A stretch of DNA of 64,000 bases from Bacteroidetes bacterium 47-18. GTDB taxonomy: Bacteria > Bacteroidota > Bacteroidia > Chitinophagales > Chitinophagaceae. Where the stretch lies: assembly GCA_001897155.1 (NCBI GenBank), contig MKSF01000028.1:1-64000 (forward strand), given 5' to 3'. Made by a program: the position numbers and the translations under genes. Under the pieces are notes generated by a model that was given only the letters and a program-made list of their open reading frames with translations, was not told the origin of the DNA and ran no database searches. Shown here in pieces: positions 48,048 through 55,960 of the stretch. Within the stretch, counting starts at the first letter, position 1; each line of letters opens with the position of its first letter.

Positions 48048-49040
48048 ATGAAAGTTGCTGTAGTAGGTGCAACAGGATTGGTGGGTTCCACTATTATACA
48101 GACCCTGGCAGACAGAAACTTCCCGGTAACGGAACTGATACCCGTAGCGTCCGAGAGGTCGGTAGGTAAGACCATAACATTTAAGGATAAAAGCTACCCG
48201 GTGGTATCCCTTGCCACGGCCGTGGCGATGAAGCCGGATGTGGCCCTGTTTTCCGCCGGAGGACAGACGTCCCTGGAATGGGCCGAACAATTTGCCGATG
48301 CAGGGACCTATGTGGTGGATAACTCCTCTGCCTGGCGTATGGATCCGTCCAAGAAACTGGTAGTGCCGGAGGTAAACGGCACTGTCCTGGCTCCTGAGGA
48401 CAGGATCATTGCCAATCCCAATTGTTCTACCATACAGATGGTGATGGTGCTGAAGCCTTTGCACGATGTCTTCCGCATCAGCCGCGTGGTGGTAAGCACC
48501 TATCAGAGCGTTACCGGCAGCGGTCAGAAAGGGGTGGATCACCTGATGAGCGAGCAGCAGGGCCAACAGGAATTCTCCAGGTTCTATCCTCATCCTATTC
48601 ATATGAATGTACTGCCTCATATAGATGTATTCACGGATGACGGCTATACCAAGGAAGAGATAAAGATGATCAGGGAAACCCAGAAGATCATGGGTGATGA
48701 TACGATCCGGGTCACGGCTACAACCGTACGTGTACCTGTCATGGGAGGCCATAGCGAAAGCGTGAATATTGAATTTGAGAAGCCGTTCGAGATGGAACAG
48801 GTGCTGGATGTGCTTAAAGCAGCGCCCGGTGTTGTCGTGCAGGATGATGTCATCAATAATTTATACCCGATGCCCATTGCCGCATTCCGGAAGGATGAGG
48901 TATTTGTGGGCCGTATCCGGAGAGACTACTCGCTGCCCAATGCTATGAACTGCTGGATCGTCGCGGACAACCTGAAAAAAGGTGCGGCAACCAATGCGGT
49001 GCAGATAGCGGAATACCTGCACCGGCAGGGATGGATATAA
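48048..49040 (+). CDS. asd: aspartate-semialdehyde dehydrogenase
   Basis: 330 aa. NADP-binding N-terminus (VAVVGATGLVGSTI), catalytic Cys126 in NPNCSTIQMVMVL, and VSTYQSVTGSGQKGVDHLM. RVPVMGGHSESVNIEF contains the substrate-binding Arg and catalytic His. It makes aspartate-semialdehyde for lysine, diaminopimelate, threonine and methionine, so it feeds lysA elsewhere in the window. Probably co-transcribed with glmM. Confidence 0.95.
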   Translation: MKVAVVGATGLVGSTIIQTLADRNFPVTELIPVASERSVGKTITFKDKSYPVVSLATAVAMKPDVALFSAGGQTSLEWAEQFADAGTYVVDNSSAWRMDPSKKLVVPEVNGTVLAPEDRIIANPNCSTIQMVMVLKPLHDVFRISRVVVSTYQSVTGSGQKGVDHLMSEQQGQQEFSRFYPHPIHMNVLPHIDVFTDDGYTKEEIKMIRETQKIMGDDTIRVTATTVRVPVMGGHSESVNIEFEKPFEMEQVLDVLKAAPGVVVQDDVINNLYPMPIAAFRKDEVFVGRIRRDYSLPNAMNCWIVADNLKKGAATNAVQIAEYLHRQGWI

Positions 49041-49062
49041 GCATTGCATGCGCAATAGCAGG

Positions 49063-49112
49063 TAACCCGTATAAATCAGGCCGGAAATTTCCGGCCTGAT
49101 TTATACGGGTTA
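49063..49112. terminator. 50-nt perfect palindrome, terminator-like
   Basis: The 50 bases are exactly self-complementary (arms start TAACCCGTATAAATCAGG), with a GGCCGGAAATTTCCGGCC centre and no unpaired loop bases. A T-rich stretch follows. It lies between asd and the receptor gene and should work as a terminator in both directions; its length is unusual. Confidence 0.8.
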
Positions 49113-49130
49113 TTGTTTTAGATTTGCAGC

Positions 49131-51065
49131 GTGAAACGGTGGTACCTTATACTCTTTTTTTGGATGTCATGCATAACGCTGACGGCCCAGCCGCCCGAAG
49201 CGGATACGCTTGCGGGCATCAGTGTGCAGGAGCAGTTGCTGCAGCACTCCAAAGAGCGCCTGTTGCCCGGGGCGGTTACCGTCACCTTTGATGCCGAGGC
49301 TATTGCCAATAACCGTAACCTGAGCCTGGATAAGTTCCTGCAGCGCCATACTTCCGTTTTCATCCGTTCCGGCGGCATTAACAGTAATGCGACCCTGAAT
49401 ATCAGGGGTTCCTCTGCTGCGCAGAACAGCGTTTTATGGAACGGTATCAATATCAATAACGCTGCTTTAGGCGCTACGGACCTTTCCCTGATCCCTATGG
49501 GGCTGTTCAGCCGCGTCAGCCTGGTCACCGGCAGCAACACCACGGTATTCGGGAACGGCAGCACGGGCGGCACATTATTGCTGTCCAATGATATTGCCTT
49601 TGGTAAGCAGCAGGGTGCGGAAGCCTACCTGCATGCCAATACGCTGCGGAATACGGATGCCCAATTGCAATTGAAGCGGGGAGGGAAAAGATGGTTCTTC
49701 AGCGGGGGAGCGGACGGCAAATACCAGCAGCAGGCTTTTACCTATGACAATAACGGCGTGGAGGAACGGATGACCAATGCGCTGCTGAAAATGGGAAACA
49801 TCCAGGGCGATATGGCCTTCCTGCTTAAAGAATCAGGCGAAAACCGGCAGTATCTCAGCGCGCATATCTGGCTACAGGGCGCTTACCGGGAAATCCCGAA
49901 AGCCTTGTTCGAGCCGGTTTCTGTAAAGCAGCAGCAGAACGGCAGCAGCAAGTATCTGCTGCGTTATGCCGGTAAATCCGGGAAGGCTGCATGGAATGCC
50001 AGGATGGCCTATCTCCACGACCGGTTCATATACGATGATGAAGCTGTGCTCCTGCACAATGAATATACGACCCGCCAGTATCATGGCAGCGTTGACCTCC
50101 GGTATGTAAGCGACCTCCCTTTCCTGAGGCAATGGGAGCAGACCTTTTATGGTGAGCTGCCTTTTAACTACCAGCACCTGTATGACCATAAGCGCAAAGA
50201 AGCACACAGCCTGGTACGCCTGGCGGGTGTGCTGTCCTATGGTGTACGGCACAAACGGTATAAGCACCAGGTAGTGCTGAACCTGCGGCAGGAATGGAAC
50301 GACTTCGGTCCTGTGCCTTTCCTGCCCCAGTTGCAGGCCCGTTTCCGGCTGGCCGGAAGCAGGTATCACCTGCTATATGCGCTGGGCAGTGTCCAGAAAA
50401 CCTACAGGCTCCCCACCCTGAATGAATGGTATTATTTCCCCGGCGGTAACCCGGGATTGCGGCCTGAGCAGGGCTGGGGCAGCGAAGCGGGACTGGATTA
50501 TCAGTGGATCATGCCGAAGTGGGTGCTGATGGTGAAGCCTGTGCTGTTCGACCGTACCGTCCGCGACTGGATCTACTGGCTGGGCGGCGCTATATGGACC
50601 CCTCACAATATCGCGGCTGTCAACAGCCGGGGCGCGGAGCTGTATATCGCACCCCATTACCAGTTCACTGAAAAATTCAGCCTGGGAGGCTCCTGGAGCA
50701 GCACGCTGACCCGTGCTGTCACAAAGGAATCCTACCTGCCGAATGACAAGAGCATCGGTAAGCAGATCCCCTACAGCCCGAGGATAGTGCACCAGGGCAG
50801 CGTACAGGTGCGCTACGGAAGCTGGACCGCCACAGGCAGCGGGCAATACATCGGTTACAGGTTCATTACCACAGATGAGTCGGACTATATAAGTGATTAT
50901 TTCCTGGCACAGTGCAGCGTACAGAAGCAATGGCAGTTGAGATCCTGCGTGATCCATACCACCTTATACATAGATAACCTGACCGATAACAGGACCTACC
51001 GGGTTGTTAAGGGGCGTCCCATGCCTCCCCTGCACGCAGGACTGTCAATAGCCTGCCGCTGGTGA
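49131..51065 (+). CDS. TonB-dependent outer membrane receptor
   Basis: 644 aa from a GTG start, with signal peptide MKRWYLILFFWMSCITLTAQ. The plug (about 35-150) shows LQRHTSVFIRSGG, NATLNIRGSSAAQNSVLWNG, and RVSLVTGSNTTVFGNGSTGG. The rest is a 22-strand barrel with aromatic girdles, ending ...HAGLSIACRW. It is BtuB-like in overall size. No carboxypeptidase-like N-terminal domain and no SusD partner are present. Ligand unknown (cobalamin, siderophore or another). It follows the 50-bp palindrome; no riboswitch was seen. Confidence 0.9.
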   Translation: MKRWYLILFFWMSCITLTAQPPEADTLAGISVQEQLLQHSKERLLPGAVTVTFDAEAIANNRNLSLDKFLQRHTSVFIRSGGINSNATLNIRGSSAAQNSVLWNGININNAALGATDLSLIPMGLFSRVSLVTGSNTTVFGNGSTGGTLLLSNDIAFGKQQGAEAYLHANTLRNTDAQLQLKRGGKRWFFSGGADGKYQQQAFTYDNNGVEERMTNALLKMGNIQGDMAFLLKESGENRQYLSAHIWLQGAYREIPKALFEPVSVKQQQNGSSKYLLRYAGKSGKAAWNARMAYLHDRFIYDDEAVLLHNEYTTRQYHGSVDLRYVSDLPFLRQWEQTFYGELPFNYQHLYDHKRKEAHSLVRLAGVLSYGVRHKRYKHQVVLNLRQEWNDFGPVPFLPQLQARFRLAGSRYHLLYALGSVQKTYRLPTLNEWYYFPGGNPGLRPEQGWGSEAGLDYQWIMPKWVLMVKPVLFDRTVRDWIYWLGGAIWTPHNIAAVNSRGAELYIAPHYQFTEKFSLGGSWSSTLTRAVTKESYLPNDKSIGKQIPYSPRIVHQGSVQVRYGSWTATGSGQYIGYRFITTDESDYISDYFLAQCSVQKQWQLRSCVIHTTLYIDNLTDNRTYRVVKGRPMPPLHAGLSIACRW

Positions 51066-51204
51066 CCCGGCAGTCGCGGAATGGCGGCACCCTGATAGGG
51101 TGAAACAGAGCTATTCCGGCCATACAGAATTACTTTTATATTATAAAAATGTTATTACGAATTGTTATTAGTGAATGAAAAACAACTAATCCTAAAAAAT
51201 AGCG

Positions 51205-51212
51205 TACCTTTG
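51205..51212 (+). promoter_or_regulatory. -7 promoter element (TACCTTTG) before the DEAD-box gene
   Basis: Exact TAnnTTTG match, 31 bases upstream of the ATG at 51244. No clear -33 box. Confidence 0.45.
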
Positions 51213-51243
51213 CCAATTCTTAATACAAGATTTTATATATAAG

Positions 51244-52974
51244 ATGCTAACATTTGAGCAATTTGGATTGAAACAGGAATTGATAGAAGCCGTGGAAGCT
51301 TTAGGATTTGTTTCTCCAAGCCCTATTCAGGCGAAAGCCATTCCACTCCTGATCAGTCAGACTACAGATATTACAGCTCTAGCGCAGACAGGTACCGGTA
51401 AAACGGCAGCGTTCGGTTTACCTTTATTACATAAAATAGATATCAACGACCAACAGGTCCAGGCGCTGGTGCTGAGTCCTACCCGTGAATTATGTATGCA
51501 GATCCAGGCAGAGCTGGAGAAGTACGGCCGGTTTATGAAAAAATTCAGATCAGTGGCCGTATACGGCGGTACGCCTATCGGTGGCCAGATCCGTGACCTG
51601 AAAAGAACGCCACAGGTGGTGGTAGCTACTCCGGGCAGGCTGATAGACCTGATAGAAAAAGGCGTGGTAGCCCTGGAAGCTGTTAAGACCGTGGTGCTGG
51701 ATGAAGCGGATGAGATGCTTAATATGGGTTTCCGTGACGACATTGACACCATCCTGAAAGAAACCACTGCACGGGAGCAGACGTGGCTGTTTTCCGCTAC
51801 TATGAACAATGATGTGCGCCGCATTGCCAAAAGGTATATGAAGCAGCCTATAGAAGTGGCTGTTGCGCGCGAGAACATAGGCAATGCCAATATTGAGAAC
51901 CAGTATTATGTCACCAACGCCCACCAGCGTTATGATGTTCTGAAAAGATTGCTGGACTACGCTCCGGATATTTACGGCATCATCTTTACCCGTACCAAGC
52001 AGGATGCCCAGGATGTTTCAGAAAAGCTGATGCGCGAAGGGTATGATGTGAGTCCCCTGCATGGTGATATGGACCAGAAGATGAGGACCAAGGTGATGGA
52101 TCGTTTCAAAAAACGCCAGCTCCAGGCGATAGTGGCTACCGATGTAGCGGCGCGCGGTATAGATGTTTCTGATATCACCCACGTTATCAATTATGAGCTG
52201 CCGGATGATACGGAAGTGTACACGCACAGGAGCGGCCGGACCGCCCGTGCCGGTAAATCTGGTATCTGTATGTCCATCGTTTCCCCGAGAGAGATCGGGA
52301 AGATCAGGCAGATAGAGCGCATCATCAAAAGCAAGATAGAAAGAAAGGATATTCCTGCCGCGGCAGATATTATTACCAAGCGCCTGGACTTTTTCCTGCA
52401 AAAGGTGCACAATACCCAGCCTAATGCCCAGTTCGAGGAAAACTACAAGGACGTGCTGGCAGAAAAGCTGGATTCGCTTTCCAAGGACGAGCTGATAGAT
52501 AGGCTGGTGTACCTGCAGCTGGAAAATACGCTGAATGCCTATGATAATGCACCGGACCTGAACGTGGCGCTGAAAGGCAAGCCGATGATGGAAAGCGCGG
52601 GCAGCAGCAAGGGGTCCTCCAGGCTGTATATCAACCTGGGTACCAAGGACGGGGTCACCACTTCCGGCCTGATCTCCTTTATAGCTGAAGTGACCGACCT
52701 GGATACCAAGATGTTCAACCGTGTTACGGTACGGGAACTGAGCAGTTTCTTCAATGTGCCTTCTGATGCGGCGGATTATATCATTCAGAATCTTTCCCAG
52801 CAAAAATACAAGAGCAGGAAGCTGCGCGTGGAGAAAGCGGATGATAAGCCGGGTTATGCTTCAGAGCGTTCCGGGAAGTCCTCGTATGGTGGCAGAGGCC
52901 GTTACGGAGATGACAGACAGGACGGCTGGAAAGGCGGTGATCATAAGAAAAAGTCCAAGTTTGCCAGAAGTTAA
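51244..52974 (+). CDS. DEAD-box RNA helicase with DbpA-type RNA-binding domain
   Basis: 576 aa. Helicase motifs in order: Q motif (FEQFGLKQELIEAVEALGF), Walker A AQTGTGKTAAF, PTRELCMQI, TPGRLIDL, DEADEMLNMGF, LFSATM, DVAARGIDV and HRSGRTARAGKSG. The C-terminal domain at about 455-535 (SRLYINLGTKDGVTTSGL) is the DbpA-type RNA-binding fold, and the tail is Gly/Arg-rich (SYGGRGRYGDD). It resembles DeaD/CshA/DbpA helicases acting on ribosomal or structured mRNA. Confidence 0.93.
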   Translation: MLTFEQFGLKQELIEAVEALGFVSPSPIQAKAIPLLISQTTDITALAQTGTGKTAAFGLPLLHKIDINDQQVQALVLSPTRELCMQIQAELEKYGRFMKKFRSVAVYGGTPIGGQIRDLKRTPQVVVATPGRLIDLIEKGVVALEAVKTVVLDEADEMLNMGFRDDIDTILKETTAREQTWLFSATMNNDVRRIAKRYMKQPIEVAVARENIGNANIENQYYVTNAHQRYDVLKRLLDYAPDIYGIIFTRTKQDAQDVSEKLMREGYDVSPLHGDMDQKMRTKVMDRFKKRQLQAIVATDVAARGIDVSDITHVINYELPDDTEVYTHRSGRTARAGKSGICMSIVSPREIGKIRQIERIIKSKIERKDIPAAADIITKRLDFFLQKVHNTQPNAQFEENYKDVLAEKLDSLSKDELIDRLVYLQLENTLNAYDNAPDLNVALKGKPMMESAGSSKGSSRLYINLGTKDGVTTSGLISFIAEVTDLDTKMFNRVTVRELSSFFNVPSDAADYIIQNLSQQKYKSRKLRVEKADDKPGYASERSGKSSYGGRGRYGDDRQDGWKGGDHKKKSKFARS

Positions 52975-53011
52975 TATTGAGATTTTAACACTTATATATA
53001 TGAATTTTAGT

Positions 53012-53019
53012 TAAGTTTG
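53012..53019 (+). promoter_or_regulatory. -7 promoter element (TAAGTTTG) before the rlpA-like gene
   Basis: Exact TAnnTTTG match, 26 bases upstream of the ATG at 53046. Confidence 0.4.
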
Positions 53020-53045
53020 TACTTTGTTCACCAAATAAAGAAATT

Positions 53046-53495
53046 ATGTTAAGGAATTTATTAGTGACTTTGTGCGTTATGTTTTGTGGTTTGGTATATT
53101 CTACAGATGTTCTTGCCCAGCAAAAAGCTGAGGAGCATAAGACGGGAACGGCAAGTTTTTATCATTCAAAATTTGAAGGAAGGAAAACAGCAACAGGAGA
53201 GATCTTTGATAACCAGTTGTACACTTGTGCAAGCAATCACTATACTATGGGTACCTATCTTAAGGTAACCAATATTGCCAACAAAAAGGTGATATATGTG
53301 AAGGTCAATGACCGTATGGGGCATCCCGGAAGGGTAGTGGACCTTACGGAAAGGGCCGCAAGGGACCTGGGCTTTCACGCCAGGGGCATCACTAAAGTGA
53401 AAATAGAAACGGTTCCCAGCCATGAAGGCAGGAGCAAGGTGCTGGCACAGATGGACGGCAGCTCCGCTGGTGGTCAGAAAGCCAACGAACTGTAA
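53046..53495 (+). CDS. RlpA-like septal-ring lytic transglycosylase, DPBB domain only
   Basis: 149 aa with a signal peptide (MLRNLLVTLCVMFCGLVYSTDVLAQ). A double-psi beta-barrel spans about 38-120: GTASFYHSKFEGRKTATGE, VYVKVNDRMGHPG. It lacks the SPOR domain of longer RlpA. Family members cleave peptidoglycan strands or bind them; activity here is not proven. A hairpin terminator follows. Confidence 0.85.
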   Translation: MLRNLLVTLCVMFCGLVYSTDVLAQQKAEEHKTGTASFYHSKFEGRKTATGEIFDNQLYTCASNHYTMGTYLKVTNIANKKVIYVKVNDRMGHPGRVVDLTERAARDLGFHARGITKVKIETVPSHEGRSKVLAQMDGSSAGGQKANEL

Positions 53496-53525
53496 CATCG
53501 TTGTAAAGAGTGTTTTAAAAATAAG

Positions 53526-53560
53526 ATCCCGGTTATTGAAATATAACCGGGATTTTTTTA
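53526..53560 (+). terminator. terminator of the rlpA-like gene
   Basis: An 11-bp stem (53526-53536 with 53543-53553) with a 6-nt loop and a T run; the next gene starts 10 bases later. Confidence 0.85.
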
Positions 53561-53569
53561 TTTTTAAAG

Positions 53570-54484
53570 ATGCGTTACATCCTGGGATTCTGCCTGCTGC
53601 TATCGGGATACCTGTCCCCGGCACAGGTTTTTGATACATGCTATATACATTTCGGTATCGGTGTCCATACGCCGGATAAGGCGGCCGCCGCTGTTTTACA
53701 GCAGGTTGCCGACTCGCTGTCAGGGCCTTTTGCCGGGAATAAGATACTCATATACGGCTACGCGGATTACTTGGGGAGCCAGGTGCCCAACAAGACGCTT
53801 TCACAGCAGCGTGCGGATGCCGTGGCCGCTTTTCTTAAGAGATCAGGAGTGTCGGCTGACCGCTTCCTCGTAGTAAAGGGACTGGGGCGGCAGGAAGAGA
53901 AAGGAATAGCGGATGAGGTCGGGAATGCCGGTAACCGGAAAGCTATGATCCTTATTGCGCGCCGCAGGTCATTCCGGGCTTCGGATGCGCCGCCGCGGCG
54001 CCTGCAGGAGATGCCTGTTAGCAGGTACGCTGTGCAATATATCCCGGGAACGGATACGCTCCGACCGGAAACACGTGAGAATATGGAATACCTGCTGTCC
54101 CGCATTGACCATACCCCGGAAGATTCTGCCTTTGTCCTGGAGCATATCTACTTTGAGCTGCACAAGGATGTGATCCTGCCTAAAAGTATCCATGCCATGC
54201 AGGGGCTGCTGCTGATCATGCAGCACTACCCGGATCTTAAAATAGTGATAGAAGGGCATATCTGCTGCAATGAGATAGACGGCAACACTCCCGGTACGCC
54301 CGCATACCAGCTGTCTGTTCTGAGGGCCAAAAGGATCTATACCTACCTGGTCAGCAATCATATTGCGGCTGATCGGCTGCATTATAAGGGCTTCGGAAGG
54401 ACACGGCCGGTATTCGCGGAAGAAAAGGATATCGCTGAGATGGAGGCCAACAGGCGCGTGGAGATCAGGATAAGGTCCAAATGA
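53570..54484 (+). CDS. exported protein with two OmpA-like domains
   Basis: 304 aa with a signal peptide (MRYILGFCLLLSGYLSPAQ). The first OmpA-like domain (about 20-130) has CYIHFGIGVHTPDKA, IYGYADYLGSQVPN and LSQQRADAVAAFL, keeping the diaminopimelate-binding Asp and Arg positions. The second (about 165-303) has IYFELHKDVILPKS, VIEGHICCNEIDG and RAKRIYTYLVSNHIAADRLHYKGFG, where GHxD reads GHIC and the Asp is not conserved. It may bind peptidoglycan through one domain only. Its stop codon is directly next to the convergent stop of the prenyl synthase. Confidence 0.8.
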   Translation: MRYILGFCLLLSGYLSPAQVFDTCYIHFGIGVHTPDKAAAAVLQQVADSLSGPFAGNKILIYGYADYLGSQVPNKTLSQQRADAVAAFLKRSGVSADRFLVVKGLGRQEEKGIADEVGNAGNRKAMILIARRRSFRASDAPPRRLQEMPVSRYAVQYIPGTDTLRPETRENMEYLLSRIDHTPEDSAFVLEHIYFELHKDVILPKSIHAMQGLLLIMQHYPDLKIVIEGHICCNEIDGNTPGTPAYQLSVLRAKRIYTYLVSNHIAADRLHYKGFGRTRPVFAEEKDIAEMEANRRVEIRIRSK

Positions 54485-55447
54485 TCAGTGTTTCCTGCTG
54501 ATAACGTATGCTACCAGCTCCAGCATCGCTTCTTTGGCTTCGCTGTCGGGAAACTGCTCCAGTATATTCTTAGCGGCTTCGTGGTATTCCATCATTTTTT
54601 GGTAGGCATAGGCTATGCCCCCTTTTTCCCGGACCAGCTCTATGACCTCGTTCACTTTGGCCTTATCGTTGCTCTGGTTCCTGACAATATAGATGATCTT
54701 TCTGCGGGTGGCGCTGTCTACCGTATTAAGCGTATAGATCAGCGGGAGGGTCATTTTCTTTTCCCTGATATCAATGCCCAGCGGCTTGCCGATATTTTCG
54801 TGACCGTAATCGAACAGGTCATCCTTGATCTGGAAGCAGATGCCGAGGTATTCCCCGAAAAGCCTCAGTTGTTCTGTCAGTTGGGGGTCCTGTGAGGCGG
54901 AAAAGGCGCCGCTGGCGCAGGAGGAGGCCAGGAGCGAAGCGGTTTTATTCTTTATGATCTCAAAATAAACATCTTCCTGGATATTGAGCTTTCGCGTCTT
55001 CTCAATCTGCAGGAGCTCTCCCTCGCTCATAGCTCTTACCGCTTCCGATACTATTTCCAGGATGGCGTAATCCTTATGCTGTACGGCCAGCAGCAGCCCT
55101 TTGGACAGGAGATAATCGCCTACCAGTACGGCTACCTTGTTCTTGAACAGGGCATTGATGGAAAAAAAGCCCCGGCGCTGGTTGGCATCGTCCACGATAT
55201 CATCGTGCACGAGGGTGGCGGTATGGAGCAGCTCTATCATAGAGGCGGCCCTGTAGGTCTGTTCGGTGACCTGCCCGGCTATCCTGGCGGAGAGGAAAAC
55301 GAACATAGGTCTCATCTGTTTTCCTTTACGCTTGATAATGAACCGCATGATACGGTCTACCAGGGGTACTTTCCCCGCTATATTGCTTCTGAATTTCTGC
55401 TCAAAAATACCGAGATCCCGGGCTAATAGTGCTGTGGCTTTTTTCAT
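54485..55447 (-). CDS. all-trans polyprenyl diphosphate synthase
   Basis: 320 aa. First Asp-rich motif HDDIVDDANQRRG, second KDDLFDYGHE, with GKVPLVDRIMRF, KRKGKQMRPMFV and LGIDIREKKMTLPLIY. It condenses isopentenyl diphosphate with an allylic substrate; small residues upstream of the first motif (AASMIELLHTATLV) fit long-chain (octaprenyl or solanesyl-type) synthases used for menaquinone side chains. Chain length cannot be told exactly. Ends back-to-back with the OmpA-like gene. Confidence 0.93.
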   Translation of the reverse strand: MKKATALLARDLGIFEQKFRSNIAGKVPLVDRIMRFIIKRKGKQMRPMFVFLSARIAGQVTEQTYRAASMIELLHTATLVHDDIVDDANQRRGFFSINALFKNKVAVLVGDYLLSKGLLLAVQHKDYAILEIVSEAVRAMSEGELLQIEKTRKLNIQEDVYFEIIKNKTASLLASSCASGAFSASQDPQLTEQLRLFGEYLGICFQIKDDLFDYGHENIGKPLGIDIREKKMTLPLIYTLNTVDSATRRKIIYIVRNQSNDKAKVNEVIELVREKGGIAYAYQKMMEYHEAAKNILEQFPDSEAKEAMLELVAYVISRKH

Positions 55448-55960
55448 TTAAAATATACGGATGCTGATGATATTGCGAAAATAATATAATCACGGTTAAG
55501 AATTTTAAATTTTTATTTACTTCCCGGGAAAGCCGTTTGGCAAGGTATTTGCAGCAATTACAGGAAAGCAAAGGATTGAAATTCATACCGTAAGCGTTTG
55601 GCCATCAGGGAAAAATTAGCGAATATTTAATGAATAATTATTGAACAAATCAATCTTAATATTGTAGTTTTGGCAAGAAGTTGAGCGCTTGCGCTGAGCA
55701 GATGAAGATCTTTCTTAAAAATGGAAAATAGGATGATGACAGAAGATTCCGGTGGGTGTGATAGTGTGATAAGACAGATAAGCGTATCTTTCTGAAACCT
55801 CTATCTATTATTTATTTTTGAAATAATATATTAGCAAAATATTTACAAAATATTTGTATTGAAATTTTTTTTTTAATTCAGGTAAATATACCTTTGCGCA
55901 TTATACTGATAATACTTAATAACTTAGGAAATACCATCTATTAATAAATATAATTTTGTT
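55448..55960. other. long AT-rich intergenic region
   Basis: 513 bases between two divergent genes. It holds the promoter of the large OmpA-like gene (TACCTTTG at 55889), long T and A runs, and no RNA gene or ORF that can be supported. Confidence 0.6.
55889..55896 (+). promoter_or_regulatory. -7 promoter element (TACCTTTG) before the OmpA-like porin gene
   Basis: Exact TAnnTTTG match, 65 bases upstream of the ATG at 55961; the arms GGTA and TACC flank it. Confidence 0.45.

Noticed and set aside
49041-49130. Cobalamin riboswitch before the TonB-dependent receptor
   Set aside because: The interval is only 90 bases and is occupied by the 50-base palindrome; no B12-box-like sequence was seen.
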